Positions 47,311 to 55,282 of a DNA stretch of 64,000 bases are shown here, one piece after another. Position 1 is the stretch's first letter, and each line of letters opens with the position of its first letter. The notes beneath the pieces were generated by a model. That model did not search any database. It saw nothing but the letters and a program-made list of their open reading frames with translations, and was not told the DNA's origin. Made by a program: the position numbers and the translations under genes. Origin of the DNA: Methylomarinum vadi (GTDB taxonomy: Bacteria > Pseudomonadota > Gammaproteobacteria > Methylococcales > Methylomonadaceae); NCBI RefSeq assembly GCF_000733935.1, contig NZ_JPON01000001.1, forward strand, positions 3,608,623-3,672,622, in the 5' to 3' direction.

Positions 47311-47488
47311 AGGTGCTTCGGTCCGCATTTGTGTACCGAAGTTAAACGGGAAGTCCGGTGAGATAGTTGTCTATCGATTCCGGCGCAGCCCCCGCTGCTG
47401 TAAGCCTGATGAATCGTCCTGATGCCACTGCGCAATTTGTGTGGGAAGGTGGACGACTTCAAATGACGGTAAGCCAGAAGACCGGCCT
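47311..47488 (+). promoter_or_regulatory. Cobalamin (B12) riboswitch
   Basis: The conserved elements appear in order: AGGTGCTTCG start (47311), ACGGGAAGTCCGGTG, CCGGCGCAGCCCCCGCTGCTGTAAGC (in pieces 47380-47405), GCCACTG (47424-47430), GGGAAGGTGGACGAC and the B12-box AAGCCAGAAGACCGGCC (47471-47487). It lies 128 bases upstream of cbtB and should repress the cobalt/corrin operon when adenosylcobalamin is abundant. Confidence 0.93.
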
Positions 47489-47615
47489 GATCGAATGTAT
47501 GGTTGCCGACTCGGTGGGAGAGCGCAAGCAGGAGACCTTCTCGTAATCCGTCTCTGTACGCGTCATTTTCCTATCCAGTCTGCTCCCGAAATCCACTTTG
47601 TTCGAGGAGACTGTC

Positions 47616-47795
47616 ATGTTTTTTCAATCCACGTTTTCCCATTTGGCTACCGCGCTCGATGCGCGCGTGATCGCCGGCCTATCCATGATGTTGTTTGGCG
47701 CAGCAATGGTGCTGGCCGTCGGTTTTACGCCGCTTGCCGAAGTGCACAATACGACCCACGACACCCGTCACGCCACCGGCTTTCCTTGCCACTGA
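47616..47795 (+). CDS. cbtB: Cobalt transporter subunit CbtB
   Basis: 59 residues from ATG 47616, behind GAGGAG. One membrane helix (VIAGLSMMLFGAAMVLAVGF) and a metal-binding His-rich end (HNTTHDTRHATGFPCH), exactly the CbtB layout. It follows the B12 riboswitch and overlaps cbtA (TGATG), so the two form the predicted cobalt import unit. Confidence 0.9.
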   Translation: MFFQSTFSHLATALDARVIAGLSMMLFGAAMVLAVGFTPLAEVHNTTHDTRHATGFPCH

Positions 47796-48529
47796 TGGGC
47801 CTGTTTAAGTCTCTATTGTTGACAGCCGGCATTTCCGGAATTGCCGCGGCGATATTATTGTCCCTGATGCAAATGCTATGGGTCACGCCGTTGATCTTGG
47901 AAGCAGAGACCTTTGAAGTCGGCCTTTCGTTAGCGTCCGATATATCAGCCGACGCCATTGCCGGTCATGAACATCCTGACGAAGCCTGGCAGCCCGAGGA
48001 CGGCTGGCAGCGAACGCTGGCGACCATTAGCAGCAACATCGTCATGGCCATTGGCTTCGCCCTGATGTTGACGGGCGCCTATTGCTTACGCAGGCCTTCG
48101 CGCTGGACCGGCGGCCTGTCTTGGGGCTTGGGCGCTTACGCGGTGTTTTTCGTAGCGCCAAGCTTGGGGCTGCCGCCGGAATTGCCCGGCACCGAGTCCG
48201 CCGAACTGGTCGCTCGCCAATATTGGTGGCTGGCGACAGTTTGCGCGACGGCCGCCGGCTTGGGATTGTTGTTTCTGCAAAACCATCAGGCCTTAAAGCT
48301 GGCCGGCGCCTTGTTGATATGGCTCCCGCATGCGATAGGCGCGCCGCAACCGGTCGTCGCGGCAAGTCTGGCGCCGGCGGCCTTGGAAGCGCAATTCATA
48401 CAGGCGACCGCAGTCAGTAATTTGCTGTTCTGGCTGGTTTTGGGCGGTTTGTCGGCGGCGTTGGCGATTCGTTTTCAGCCGAAAAAGCAAAATCCACTTT
48501 CGCCCGCGAAGGAGAGCGCACATGGCTAA
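47795..48529 (+). CDS. cbtA: Cobalt transporter subunit CbtA
   Basis: 244 residues with five or six membrane helices and the CbtA stretches (SGIAAAILLSLMQMLWVTPLILEAE; SWGLGAYAVFFVAPSLGLPPELPGTES). It starts by sharing bases with the cbtB stop and overlaps cobM by eight bases. It should import cobalt for corrin synthesis. Confidence 0.92.
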   Translation: MGLFKSLLLTAGISGIAAAILLSLMQMLWVTPLILEAETFEVGLSLASDISADAIAGHEHPDEAWQPEDGWQRTLATISSNIVMAIGFALMLTGAYCLRRPSRWTGGLSWGLGAYAVFFVAPSLGLPPELPGTESAELVARQYWWLATVCATAAGLGLLFLQNHQALKLAGALLIWLPHAIGAPQPVVAASLAPAALEAQFIQATAVSNLLFWLVLGGLSAALAIRFQPKKQNPLSPAKESAHG

Positions 48530-49301
48530 GGTCTGGTTTGTCGGCGCCGGCCCGGGCGACCCCGAATTGATGACCGTCAAAGGACAACGCTTATTAGCTC
48601 AAGCCGGCGCGGTGTTGTTTGCCGGTTCTTTGGTGAATGAAGCGGCCACCTTGTACGCCCCGGCCGGCTGCCTGATTCGAGACTCCAAAGACATGACGCT
48701 AGACGACATCACCGCATGGCTGATCGAGCAATCCCGCCAGCATGAAACCGTCGTCCGCTTGCAAACCGGCGATCCCTGCCTTTACGGGGCGTTGACCGAA
48801 ATGGTGAGGCCGCTGGATCAGGCCGGCATCGCCTGGGCGGTAGTACCCGGCGTTTCCTCTGCCTTCGCAGCGGCGGCTGCGGCCGGGGAAACCCTGACCT
48901 TGCCGGAAGTCACTCAAACCGTGATCTTGAGCCGGGTCGCCGGGCGCACGCCAATGCCGTCCGGGGAAGAACTGGAAGCCCTGGCTGCTCATCGCAGCAC
49001 CTTATGTCTTTTCCTGTCGATTACGCTGCTGGACAAGGTGCAAAAAGCCTTATCGGCCGCAGGTTGGCCGGAGCATGCCCCCATATTGGTGGTGCAAAAA
49101 GCCAGTTGGCCCGGTCAGGAAAAAATCGTTCGCGGCACTTTGCAAGACATTCGAGAGCGTTGCCGCGCCGAAAAAATCAACAGCCAGGCTATGATTATCG
49201 CCAGCCCGGCGCTCGGCGCTCGCGATTGGCCCGAGATTCAGCATTCCAAACTCTACGATGCCGGTTTTTCGCATCGCTTTCGCAAAGCCACGAAAACATG
49301 A
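48522..49301 (+). CDS. cobM: (Cobalt-)precorrin-4 C11-methyltransferase
   Basis: 259 residues of the CobM/CbiF type, SAM-dependent C11 methylation of the ring. Features are FVGAGPGDPELMTVKGQRLL at the N-terminus, the LQTGDPCLYGALTEM loop and VVPGVSSAFAAAAAAGETLTLPEVTQTVILSR. The ATG lies within the end of cbtA, and the stop overlaps cbiX by ATGA: strong coupling. In view of cbiD and cbiG nearby, the substrate is probably the cobalt form. Confidence 0.94.
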   Translation: MAKVWFVGAGPGDPELMTVKGQRLLAQAGAVLFAGSLVNEAATLYAPAGCLIRDSKDMTLDDITAWLIEQSRQHETVVRLQTGDPCLYGALTEMVRPLDQAGIAWAVVPGVSSAFAAAAAAGETLTLPEVTQTVILSRVAGRTPMPSGEELEALAAHRSTLCLFLSITLLDKVQKALSAAGWPEHAPILVVQKASWPGQEKIVRGTLQDIRERCRAEKINSQAMIIASPALGARDWPEIQHSKLYDAGFSHRFRKATKT

Positions 49302-50149
49302 ATCCAAACTTACAGAAACAAACCGTTTTATTGGTCGGCCACGGTTCGCGCGAAGCCTCTGGCAATCAGGAAATTCTTGCCTTCGCCGACGCATGGCGAC
49401 AACGCCAACCGCAGCACCATGTCGAAGTCTGCTTCATCGAATTTGCCGACGTGCTGCTGGACGACGGCCTGGATACAGCGGCGCAACGCGGCGGCCAAGT
49501 CGTGGTCGTGCCGTTGATTCTAAACGCCGCCGGCCACGTCAAAATGGAAATCCCCGAGCATATCGAACATGCGCGTTTACGCCATCCAGCGGTCGAGTTC
49601 ATCTATTGCCGGCATCTGAGTGCTTGCGACGAAATCCTGACCGCGATGAAGCGCAATCTCAGCAAAGCGATGCATGCCTTGGATGTGCCGGACCCGCGCA
49701 ATACCGGCGTCATCGTGTTGGGGCGCGGTTCGTCGGACCGGGTCGCTAACGGCGAAGTCGCCAAAATAGCGCGCTGGCTGTACGAAGAAACAGATCATGA
49801 TCTGGTCGATATCGCCTTTACCGGCATCACCCACCCGCGTTTGGAATCGGTGGTGCAGCGCCAGATCAAGCAAGAGATGCGGCAGATTGTGGTGTTGCCG
49901 TTTTATCTGTTCACCGGCACTTTGATCGAACGCATACGCCGCCAAGTGGAGCGGCTGCAAAGCCAGTATCCGCAGGTGAACTTTACGCTCGGTCATTATC
50001 TCGGTTTCGAGAACGAAATCTATGATTTGCTGGAGCAACGCATCGCGGAAGCCACTACCAACACCCAACCAATGATGATGGAATGCGACGGCTGCAAATA
50101 CCGCGAATTCGCCGCCGATCATGGCCACGGTCATCATCACCCTGCTTGA
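49298..50149 (+). CDS. cbiX: Sirohydrochlorin cobaltochelatase CbiX
   Basis: 283 residues: two chelatase halves, beginning TVLLVGHGSREASGNQEILAF (catalytic His) and VIVLGRGSSDRVANGEV in the second half, a long-form CbiX arrangement. The tail HGHGHHHP plus an MECDGCKY segment may store cobalt or carry a metal cluster, as in other CbiX. It inserts Co2+ early, which defines the cobalt-early route. Translationally coupled to cobM. Confidence 0.92.
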   Translation: MNPNLQKQTVLLVGHGSREASGNQEILAFADAWRQRQPQHHVEVCFIEFADVLLDDGLDTAAQRGGQVVVVPLILNAAGHVKMEIPEHIEHARLRHPAVEFIYCRHLSACDEILTAMKRNLSKAMHALDVPDPRNTGVIVLGRGSSDRVANGEVAKIARWLYEETDHDLVDIAFTGITHPRLESVVQRQIKQEMRQIVVLPFYLFTGTLIERIRRQVERLQSQYPQVNFTLGHYLGFENEIYDLLEQRIAEATTNTQPMMMECDGCKYREFAADHGHGHHHPA

Positions 50150-50158
50150 AAACGCCTT

Positions 50159-50821
50159 ATGAACAATATCGTTACCGAACAACTGACCGATGCCGGTCGT
50201 CGAATCGAACACGACTCCTTTGCCATCGTCGATGCCGAAGTCGGTTCGCATGCCTATTCGATTGATGAATGGCAAGTGGTGCGGCGGATGATCCACGCCA
50301 CGGCCGACTTCGAATTCAACGGTTTGACGCAGTTCTCGCCGCAGGCTGTAACCACAGGGGTGCAAGCGCTATTAAGCGGTGCGCCGATTGTGGCAGACGT
50401 GGAAATGATTTGCGTCGGTTTATCCAAGCCGCGCCTGAGTCATTTTAACGTGAGCACCCATCAGTTCATCGCCGACGAAGATATCATCGCTCAGGCCAAA
50501 GCAGAAAACAGCACCCGCGCCGTACAAGCCATGCGCAAGGCGCAAGGCTTGAATTTGCTGGATGGCGGCATCGTCGCGATCGGCAATGCGCCGACCGCGT
50601 TGCTGGAAGTGGTGCGCATGGTGCGGGAGGAAAATCTGCGGCCGGCCCTGGTCATCGGCATGCCGGTCGGTTTCGTGTCGGCCGCCGAATCCAAGGCGCT
50701 GCTCAGTGAAATCGAAACCATACCCTGGATCGTCATCGATGGCCGTAAAGGTGGTTCGACCTTAGTGGTGGCGGCCATCCATGCCTTACTGGCTTTGGCC
50801 GAAGCCCAACAAGCAAGATAG
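50159..50821 (+). CDS. cobH: Precorrin-8X methylmutase (CobH/CbiC)
   Basis: 220 residues; moves the methyl group from C11 to C12 to give (cobalt-)hydrogenobyrinate. Landmarks: RRMIHATADFEFNGLTQFSP with the catalytic His, VADVEMICVGLS, NAPTALLEVVRMV and GMPVGFVSAAESK. Nine bases separate it from cbiX. Confidence 0.94.
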   Translation: MNNIVTEQLTDAGRRIEHDSFAIVDAEVGSHAYSIDEWQVVRRMIHATADFEFNGLTQFSPQAVTTGVQALLSGAPIVADVEMICVGLSKPRLSHFNVSTHQFIADEDIIAQAKAENSTRAVQAMRKAQGLNLLDGGIVAIGNAPTALLEVVRMVREENLRPALVIGMPVGFVSAAESKALLSEIETIPWIVIDGRKGGSTLVVAAIHALLALAEAQQAR

Positions 50822-50834
50822 GCAGAGTCGAAGC

Positions 50835-51935
50835 GTGGAGCGTAAAGCCAAAGGCACCCGCAAAGGCTACACCACCGGCGCATGTTCCGCGGCAGCGGCG
50901 CGGGCCGCGACTTTGGGCCTATTGACCGGCAGCGTGCCGGAAACGGTCGAATGCGAATTGCCGAACGGGCAACGGGTCTGGTTTAGCGTTAGCGATGCCG
51001 TTTGCGACGGCCTATCGGCGCATGCGGTGGTGATCAAGGATGCCGGCGACGACCCGGACGTCACCGACAAGGCCCCGCTGACCGCAGACCTGCGCGTGCT
51101 TCCCGAGGCGACGGGTTCGGTGGTTTTGAAAGGCGGTGACGGCGTCGGCACGGTCACGATGCCGGGCTTGGGTTTGGAAGTCGGCAGTCCGGCGATCAAC
51201 CCGGTGCCGCGCCGTAATATCGAAGCCAACGTCCGCGCCGCCGCGGGACCGTTGCTGCGGCAAAAGGGCTTGGAAGTAACCATTTCGGTGCCGGGCGGTA
51301 AAGAAATGGCGAAAAAAACCCTGAATGGCCGATTGGGCATAGTCGGCGGGATTTCCATTCTGGGCACGACCGGCATCGTGCATCCGTATTCGACGGCCGC
51401 GTTTCGGGCCAGCGTGATTCAAGGCATCGAAGTGGCCGTGAACCAGGGCCAGACTGTCGTGGTATTGACCACCGGCGGCCGCACCGAAAAGTTTACGATG
51501 CGCGAGTTGCCCGAACTGGCCCCGGCCTGCTTCGTGCAAATGGGGGATTTCCTGAAATACGCGCTGGACACCGTGGTCAAGTGCGGCATTCGTCACGTGG
51601 TGATCGGTGGCATGGTCGGCAAGCTGACCAAGATCGCCCAAGGCGAAACCATCACCCATGCCAACCGCAGCGCGGTCGATACCGGTCTGTTGGCGAACAT
51701 CGCCGCAGAAATCGGCGCTCCCCCGGCCGTTTGCCAGGAAATCAGCCAATCGGAAATGGCCCGTTACGCCAGCGAGCGCATGGAAGAGTTGGGCTTGATC
51801 GATCCGTTTTACCGGGCATTGGGCCGGCGCGTCATCGCCACGTTACGCGATCGCTATGCCGGACAATTTCATTTACGCATATTGATGTGCGACTTCGATG
51901 GCAACAAGCTGGCCGAAGTCGCTGGAGAACTTTGA
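50835..51935 (+). CDS. cbiD: Cobalt-precorrin-5B C1-methyltransferase CbiD
   Basis: 366 residues from GTG 50835 (VERKAKGTRKGYTTGACSAAAA), placed there because the family begins with this stretch and it is 13 bases after cobH. GGDGVGTVTMPGLGLEVGSPAINPVPR and GTTGIVHPYSTAAFRASV are typical. CbiD belongs to the cobalt-early pathway and has no aerobic homologue. Confidence 0.93.
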   Translation: MERKAKGTRKGYTTGACSAAAARAATLGLLTGSVPETVECELPNGQRVWFSVSDAVCDGLSAHAVVIKDAGDDPDVTDKAPLTADLRVLPEATGSVVLKGGDGVGTVTMPGLGLEVGSPAINPVPRRNIEANVRAAAGPLLRQKGLEVTISVPGGKEMAKKTLNGRLGIVGGISILGTTGIVHPYSTAAFRASVIQGIEVAVNQGQTVVVLTTGGRTEKFTMRELPELAPACFVQMGDFLKYALDTVVKCGIRHVVIGGMVGKLTKIAQGETITHANRSAVDTGLLANIAAEIGAPPAVCQEISQSEMARYASERMEELGLIDPFYRALGRRVIATLRDRYAGQFHLRILMCDFDGNKLAEVAGEL

Positions 51936-51936
51936 G

Positions 51937-53235
51937 ATGATGGAACCCTGCCGAATCATCGGCGTATTGGATAACGGCAGCCGCAGTTTGACAGCCGACG
52001 CCTTGGCGCACCTACGGCAGGCCGAGGTCGTGATCGGCGGATCAAGATTATTGGCTTTGTTGGCCGATGCGATAGCGCCAAGCGCCGAACGCCGAGACCT
52101 GACCGGGCAATTAAGCCAAGTGCCGGTGTGGATAGACGACGGCCAACAAGCCGGCAAAAAAGTCGTGGTCGTCGCGACCGGCGACCCCTTATGCCACGGC
52201 ATCGCCCATTTTCTGATCGGCAAACTCGGCCGCGAGCGCCTCGACATTCTGCCCAACCTGTCCATGCTGCAACTGGCCTGTGCGCGTTTCGGGCTGGCGT
52301 GGCAGGAAGTGCGCATCGGTTCGGTGCATAGCCGCGATGTCGGCGAATGGCTTTGCGGCGCCGATGCCCGGCATGGTTTGTATCGTCTGTTGCAACTATT
52401 GCGTCAATCGCCGTTGACGGCGGTGTTGACCAGCCCGGACAACACGCCTGACCGCATCGCCCGGATGCTGCAATTGGAAACGCTGTCCGAAGATTACGAC
52501 ATCGCGGTGCTATCCCGGCTGATGCAAGCCCAAGAAGCTAACTCGGGCTGGCTGCCGATCGATGAGGCCGCAGGCCGCCGTTTTGACTATCCTAATATCG
52601 TGTTGATTCGGCGCAAGCCGGTTAAGAAAGAAGCGCTATTCGGCCTGCCAGATCAGCGCTATCAACAACGCAAGCCCGATAAAGGTCTGATCACCAAACG
52701 CGAAGTGCGCGCCGTGTCGTTGGCGCGGATGGCGCTGAAGCCGAACAGCATTGTCTGGGACATCGGCGCCGGTTCCGGCTCGGTCGGTCTGGAAGCCGCG
52801 CGATTGTGCCCGCAAGGTCATGTCTACGCGATCGAGAAAAACGCCGAGGACGCGGCCATCGTGACGGCCAACCGGAGCAGTTTGCGAGTCAGCAACTACA
52901 CGTTGCGCCTCGGCCGCGCGCCGGACGGCCTGGATAGTTGGCCGGATCCCGACGCGGTATTCATCGGCGGCTCCGGCGGGGAATTGCGCGATTTGATCGT
53001 ACTATGTCTAAACCGCATGCGCGACGAAGGCCAGTTGGTGATGAACTTCGCGACGCTGGAAAACCTGGCTGCGGCCACAGAAGTCTTAAAAACGACCGGC
53101 GCCGACTGGGATGTGGTGCAGCTGCAAGCCGCGCGCAGCAAACCGATATTGAATATGAACCGCTTGCAAGCCGAAAATCCGATCTGGATCGTTTGCGCGC
53201 AATGCGGCGCGTCACAGGAAAGCAAGCATGAATGA
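51937..53235 (+). CDS. cobL: Precorrin-6Y C5,15-methyltransferase (CbiE-CbiT fusion, CobL)
   Basis: 432 residues. The N-terminal CbiE part (IIGVLDNGSRSLTADALAHL; VVVATGDPLCHGIAHFLIGKLG) and the C-terminal CbiT methyltransferase part (ITKREVRAVSLARMALKP, IVWDIGAGSGSVGLEAARL) are fused as in CobL. The start ATG follows the cbiD stop by one base. Its 3' end (SKHE-stop) originally overlapped the start of cobI; a short palindromic element now separates the two. Confidence 0.94.
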   Translation: MMEPCRIIGVLDNGSRSLTADALAHLRQAEVVIGGSRLLALLADAIAPSAERRDLTGQLSQVPVWIDDGQQAGKKVVVVATGDPLCHGIAHFLIGKLGRERLDILPNLSMLQLACARFGLAWQEVRIGSVHSRDVGEWLCGADARHGLYRLLQLLRQSPLTAVLTSPDNTPDRIARMLQLETLSEDYDIAVLSRLMQAQEANSGWLPIDEAAGRRFDYPNIVLIRRKPVKKEALFGLPDQRYQQRKPDKGLITKREVRAVSLARMALKPNSIVWDIGAGSGSVGLEAARLCPQGHVYAIEKNAEDAAIVTANRSSLRVSNYTLRLGRAPDGLDSWPDPDAVFIGGSGGELRDLIVLCLNRMRDEGQLVMNFATLENLAAATEVLKTTGADWDVVQLQAARSKPILNMNRLQAENPIWIVCAQCGASQESKHE

Positions 53236-53368
53236 ACATAACGCGATAACGTGCGCACAAATAGGATGTGCCGACGTTAGGAGGCGCATCTGTCGCGATT
53301 ACCGATGCGCTTCACGGTGTTCAGCACATCCTATGAGTGTCTCAGGAAAGCAACCATGAATGAACATA
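53215..53368 (+). repeat. MITE-like palindromic element with duplicated flank between cobL and cobI
   Basis: A 26-base sequence (CAGGAAAGCAA-N-CATGAATGAACATA) containing the end of cobL and the start of cobI occurs at 53215-53240 and again at 53343-53368, with one mismatch. Between the copies is a dyad ATAGGATGTGC (53261-53271) / GCACATCCTAT (53324-53334) with an inner dyad GCGCATC / GATGCGC. The first copy encodes an abortive cobI start that ends after a few codons. Confidence 0.7.
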
Positions 53369-54144
53369 GAACAGGTCGTCTGTTAGGCGTGTCGTTAGGG
53401 CCCGGCGATCCCGGCCTGATCACCCGCCGCGCCTGGGAATTTTTGCAACGACGAGATTGCTGTTGGACTTATCCTGTCCGGCGCAAGGACGCCGACAGCC
53501 ATGCCTTGCAAATCGTCTTGTGCGGCGGTTTAACGCTACCGCCACAACATGCGGCGTTGATCTTTCCGATGACTCACGATACAGATATTTTGGCCGGCTA
53601 CTGGCTGCGCGCAGCCGAGACCGTGTTGGCGCATTTGCACAGCGGCCGGGACGTGCTGTTTCTGGTCGAGGGCGACGCCTCCACTTACTCGACGTTCGGT
53701 CATCTGGCCCGCACCGTGCAGGCTTTAGATGCCGCCGTCGCGATCGAAACCGTGGCCGGCGTGCCGTCTTTCAACGCCGCCGCCGCGCGGGTGGCGATGC
53801 CGCTGGCCGATACCGACGAGACCGTCGCGATCATACCGGCCGGTTATGGCATCGGCATGATCGAACGTTTGCTGGACGATTTCGACACGCTGATATTGCT
53901 GAAGGTCAAACCCTTATTAGACGACATTATCGACTTGTTGCAACGCCGCAATCTGCTAGCACAAGCAGCATTCGTCGAGAAAGCCGGCGCGCCGGAAGAA
54001 CGGGTCGAGCGAGATGTCCAGCGTCTGCAAGGCGCAAAGGTCAATTATCTATCCCTGCTATTGATCCGAAATCCGCACCGGCAGCGCGGCGAATTGATTC
54101 GCGGCTGCCGTAAGAAAACATCAACCACTGAATTGGAGTCATAA
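53356..54144 (+). CDS. cobI: Precorrin-2 C20-methyltransferase (CobI/CbiL)
   Basis: 262 residues from ATG 53356 with AGGAAAG upstream. N-terminal RLLGVSLGPGDPGLITRRAWEFLQ is the SAM-methyltransferase first motif, followed by LVEGDASTYSTFGHLARTV and VAGVPSFNAAAARVAMPLAD. It makes precorrin-3A or its cobalt form. The 5' flank is a duplicate of the original cobL-cobI junction. Confidence 0.92.
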   Translation: MNEHRTGRLLGVSLGPGDPGLITRRAWEFLQRRDCCWTYPVRRKDADSHALQIVLCGGLTLPPQHAALIFPMTHDTDILAGYWLRAAETVLAHLHSGRDVLFLVEGDASTYSTFGHLARTVQALDAAVAIETVAGVPSFNAAAARVAMPLADTDETVAIIPAGYGIGMIERLLDDFDTLILLKVKPLLDDIIDLLQRRNLLAQAAFVEKAGAPEERVERDVQRLQGAKVNYLSLLLIRNPHRQRGELIRGCRKKTSTTELES

Positions 54145-54149
54145 GCACC

Positions 54150-54890
54150 ATGACCGAACCCCGTATCGTGCTGGTCGCGATCACTAAACACGGTTTGTCG
54201 CAAGCGCTAAGGCTTGCAGCACAATTACCCGAAGCGCATTTGGCGGTTTCGGAAAAATTCGCCGCCGATTTGCCCGATATCGCCAATCCCATCGAAATAC
54301 TGTCAGGCGCGTTGCGCGCGAATATCGGTAGGCTGTTTGAAAATTACGATCAGTTAGTGATGTTTATTTCGCTGGGCGCGGTGGTTAGGCTTATTGCACC
54401 GTATCTCAAATCCAAGGATGAAGACCTCGGGGTGGTCGTCATCGATGATGCCGGGAAATTCGTGATTCCGGTGTTATCCGGCCATGTCGGCGGGGCCAAT
54501 GCCTTTGCCGAACGCTTGGCGGCGCTGTTGGATGCGCAAGCGGTATTGACCACGGCTTCCGATGTCGGCAAAACCATCCCGGTGGATATTCTGGGCCGGG
54601 AATTGGGCTGGCGGGTCGAGGCGCCGAAAATCAACATCACCCGCGTATCGGCGCATGTCGTCAACGAAGAGCCGATTGCCCTCGTGCAGGAGGCCGGGGC
54701 CAAGAACTGGTGGTCGCGGCCGACGCCGCTGCCCGGCAATATCCATCTGTTCGAGCGTTTCGAGGAGGTCGATCTCGACCGTTATCGCGCGGTGCTGTGG
54801 GTTACCCGACGCGACATCGAGCCCGGCTGCTGGGACAAGCTCGCCGAACGTCTGGTGGTGTATCGTCCGCCGCTGGGGCAGGATTCATGA
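54150..54890 (+). CDS. cbiG: CbiG N-terminal and central domains (cobalt-precorrin-5A hydrolase)
   Basis: 246 residues. The central motif FISLGAVVRLIAPYLKSKDEDLGVVVIDDAGKFVIPVLSG (in parts) and HVGGANAFAERLAALL match CbiG, which opens the lactone and releases the C2 unit after ring contraction. The usual C-terminal CbiG domain is a separate gene that starts within its stop (ATGA). Confidence 0.9.
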   Translation: MTEPRIVLVAITKHGLSQALRLAAQLPEAHLAVSEKFAADLPDIANPIEILSGALRANIGRLFENYDQLVMFISLGAVVRLIAPYLKSKDEDLGVVVIDDAGKFVIPVLSGHVGGANAFAERLAALLDAQAVLTTASDVGKTIPVDILGRELGWRVEAPKINITRVSAHVVNEEPIALVQEAGAKNWWSRPTPLPGNIHLFERFEEVDLDRYRAVLWVTRRDIEPGCWDKLAERLVVYRPPLGQDS

Positions 54891-55282
54891 AAGTCATACT
54901 GGGTCTGGGCTGCGACCGCGATACCTCGACGGCTACGGTGCAGAGCGCGGTCGAGCAGGCTTTGGCGCTGGCGGGCTTGGACAAGCGCGCCGTCGCCGGC
55001 CTGGCGACCATTGACAAGAAAAGCGACGAGACCGCGATTTTAGAGTTAGCGCAGATGTACGGCTGGCCGTTGCAGTTTTTCAGCGCGCAACAACTGGCGC
55101 GAGTCGACGTTCCGAATCCGTCGGAAACCGTGCGCAAATACATGGGTACGCCCGCGGTGGCCGAAGCCGCCGCGCTGTTGGCGGCCAATGCGACTATGTC
55201 GGCCTTATTGTTGGAAAAACACAAATACCGCGGCGAGGACGGCAAAAACGCCACGGTTTCGATAGTCAACTTGAGAGAGTGA
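54887..55282 (+). CDS. cobE: CobE / CbiG C-terminal-domain protein
   Basis: 131 residues (VILGLGCDRDTSTATVQSAV; LATIDKKSDETAILELAQMYG; AEAAALLAANATMSALLLEKH), the small CobE/CbiG-C fold. Its ATG overlaps the cbiG stop, and its stop overlaps the cobJ start (TGATG). The pair with cbiG represents a split CbiG. Confidence 0.9.
   Translation: MKVILGLGCDRDTSTATVQSAVEQALALAGLDKRAVAGLATIDKKSDETAILELAQMYGWPLQFFSAQQLARVDVPNPSETVRKYMGTPAVAEAAALLAANATMSALLLEKHKYRGEDGKNATVSIVNLRE

Noticed and set aside
47441-47794. Frame running through the riboswitch into cbtA
   Set aside because: Upstream part lies in a structured RNA; only the part from 47795 has CbtA similarity.
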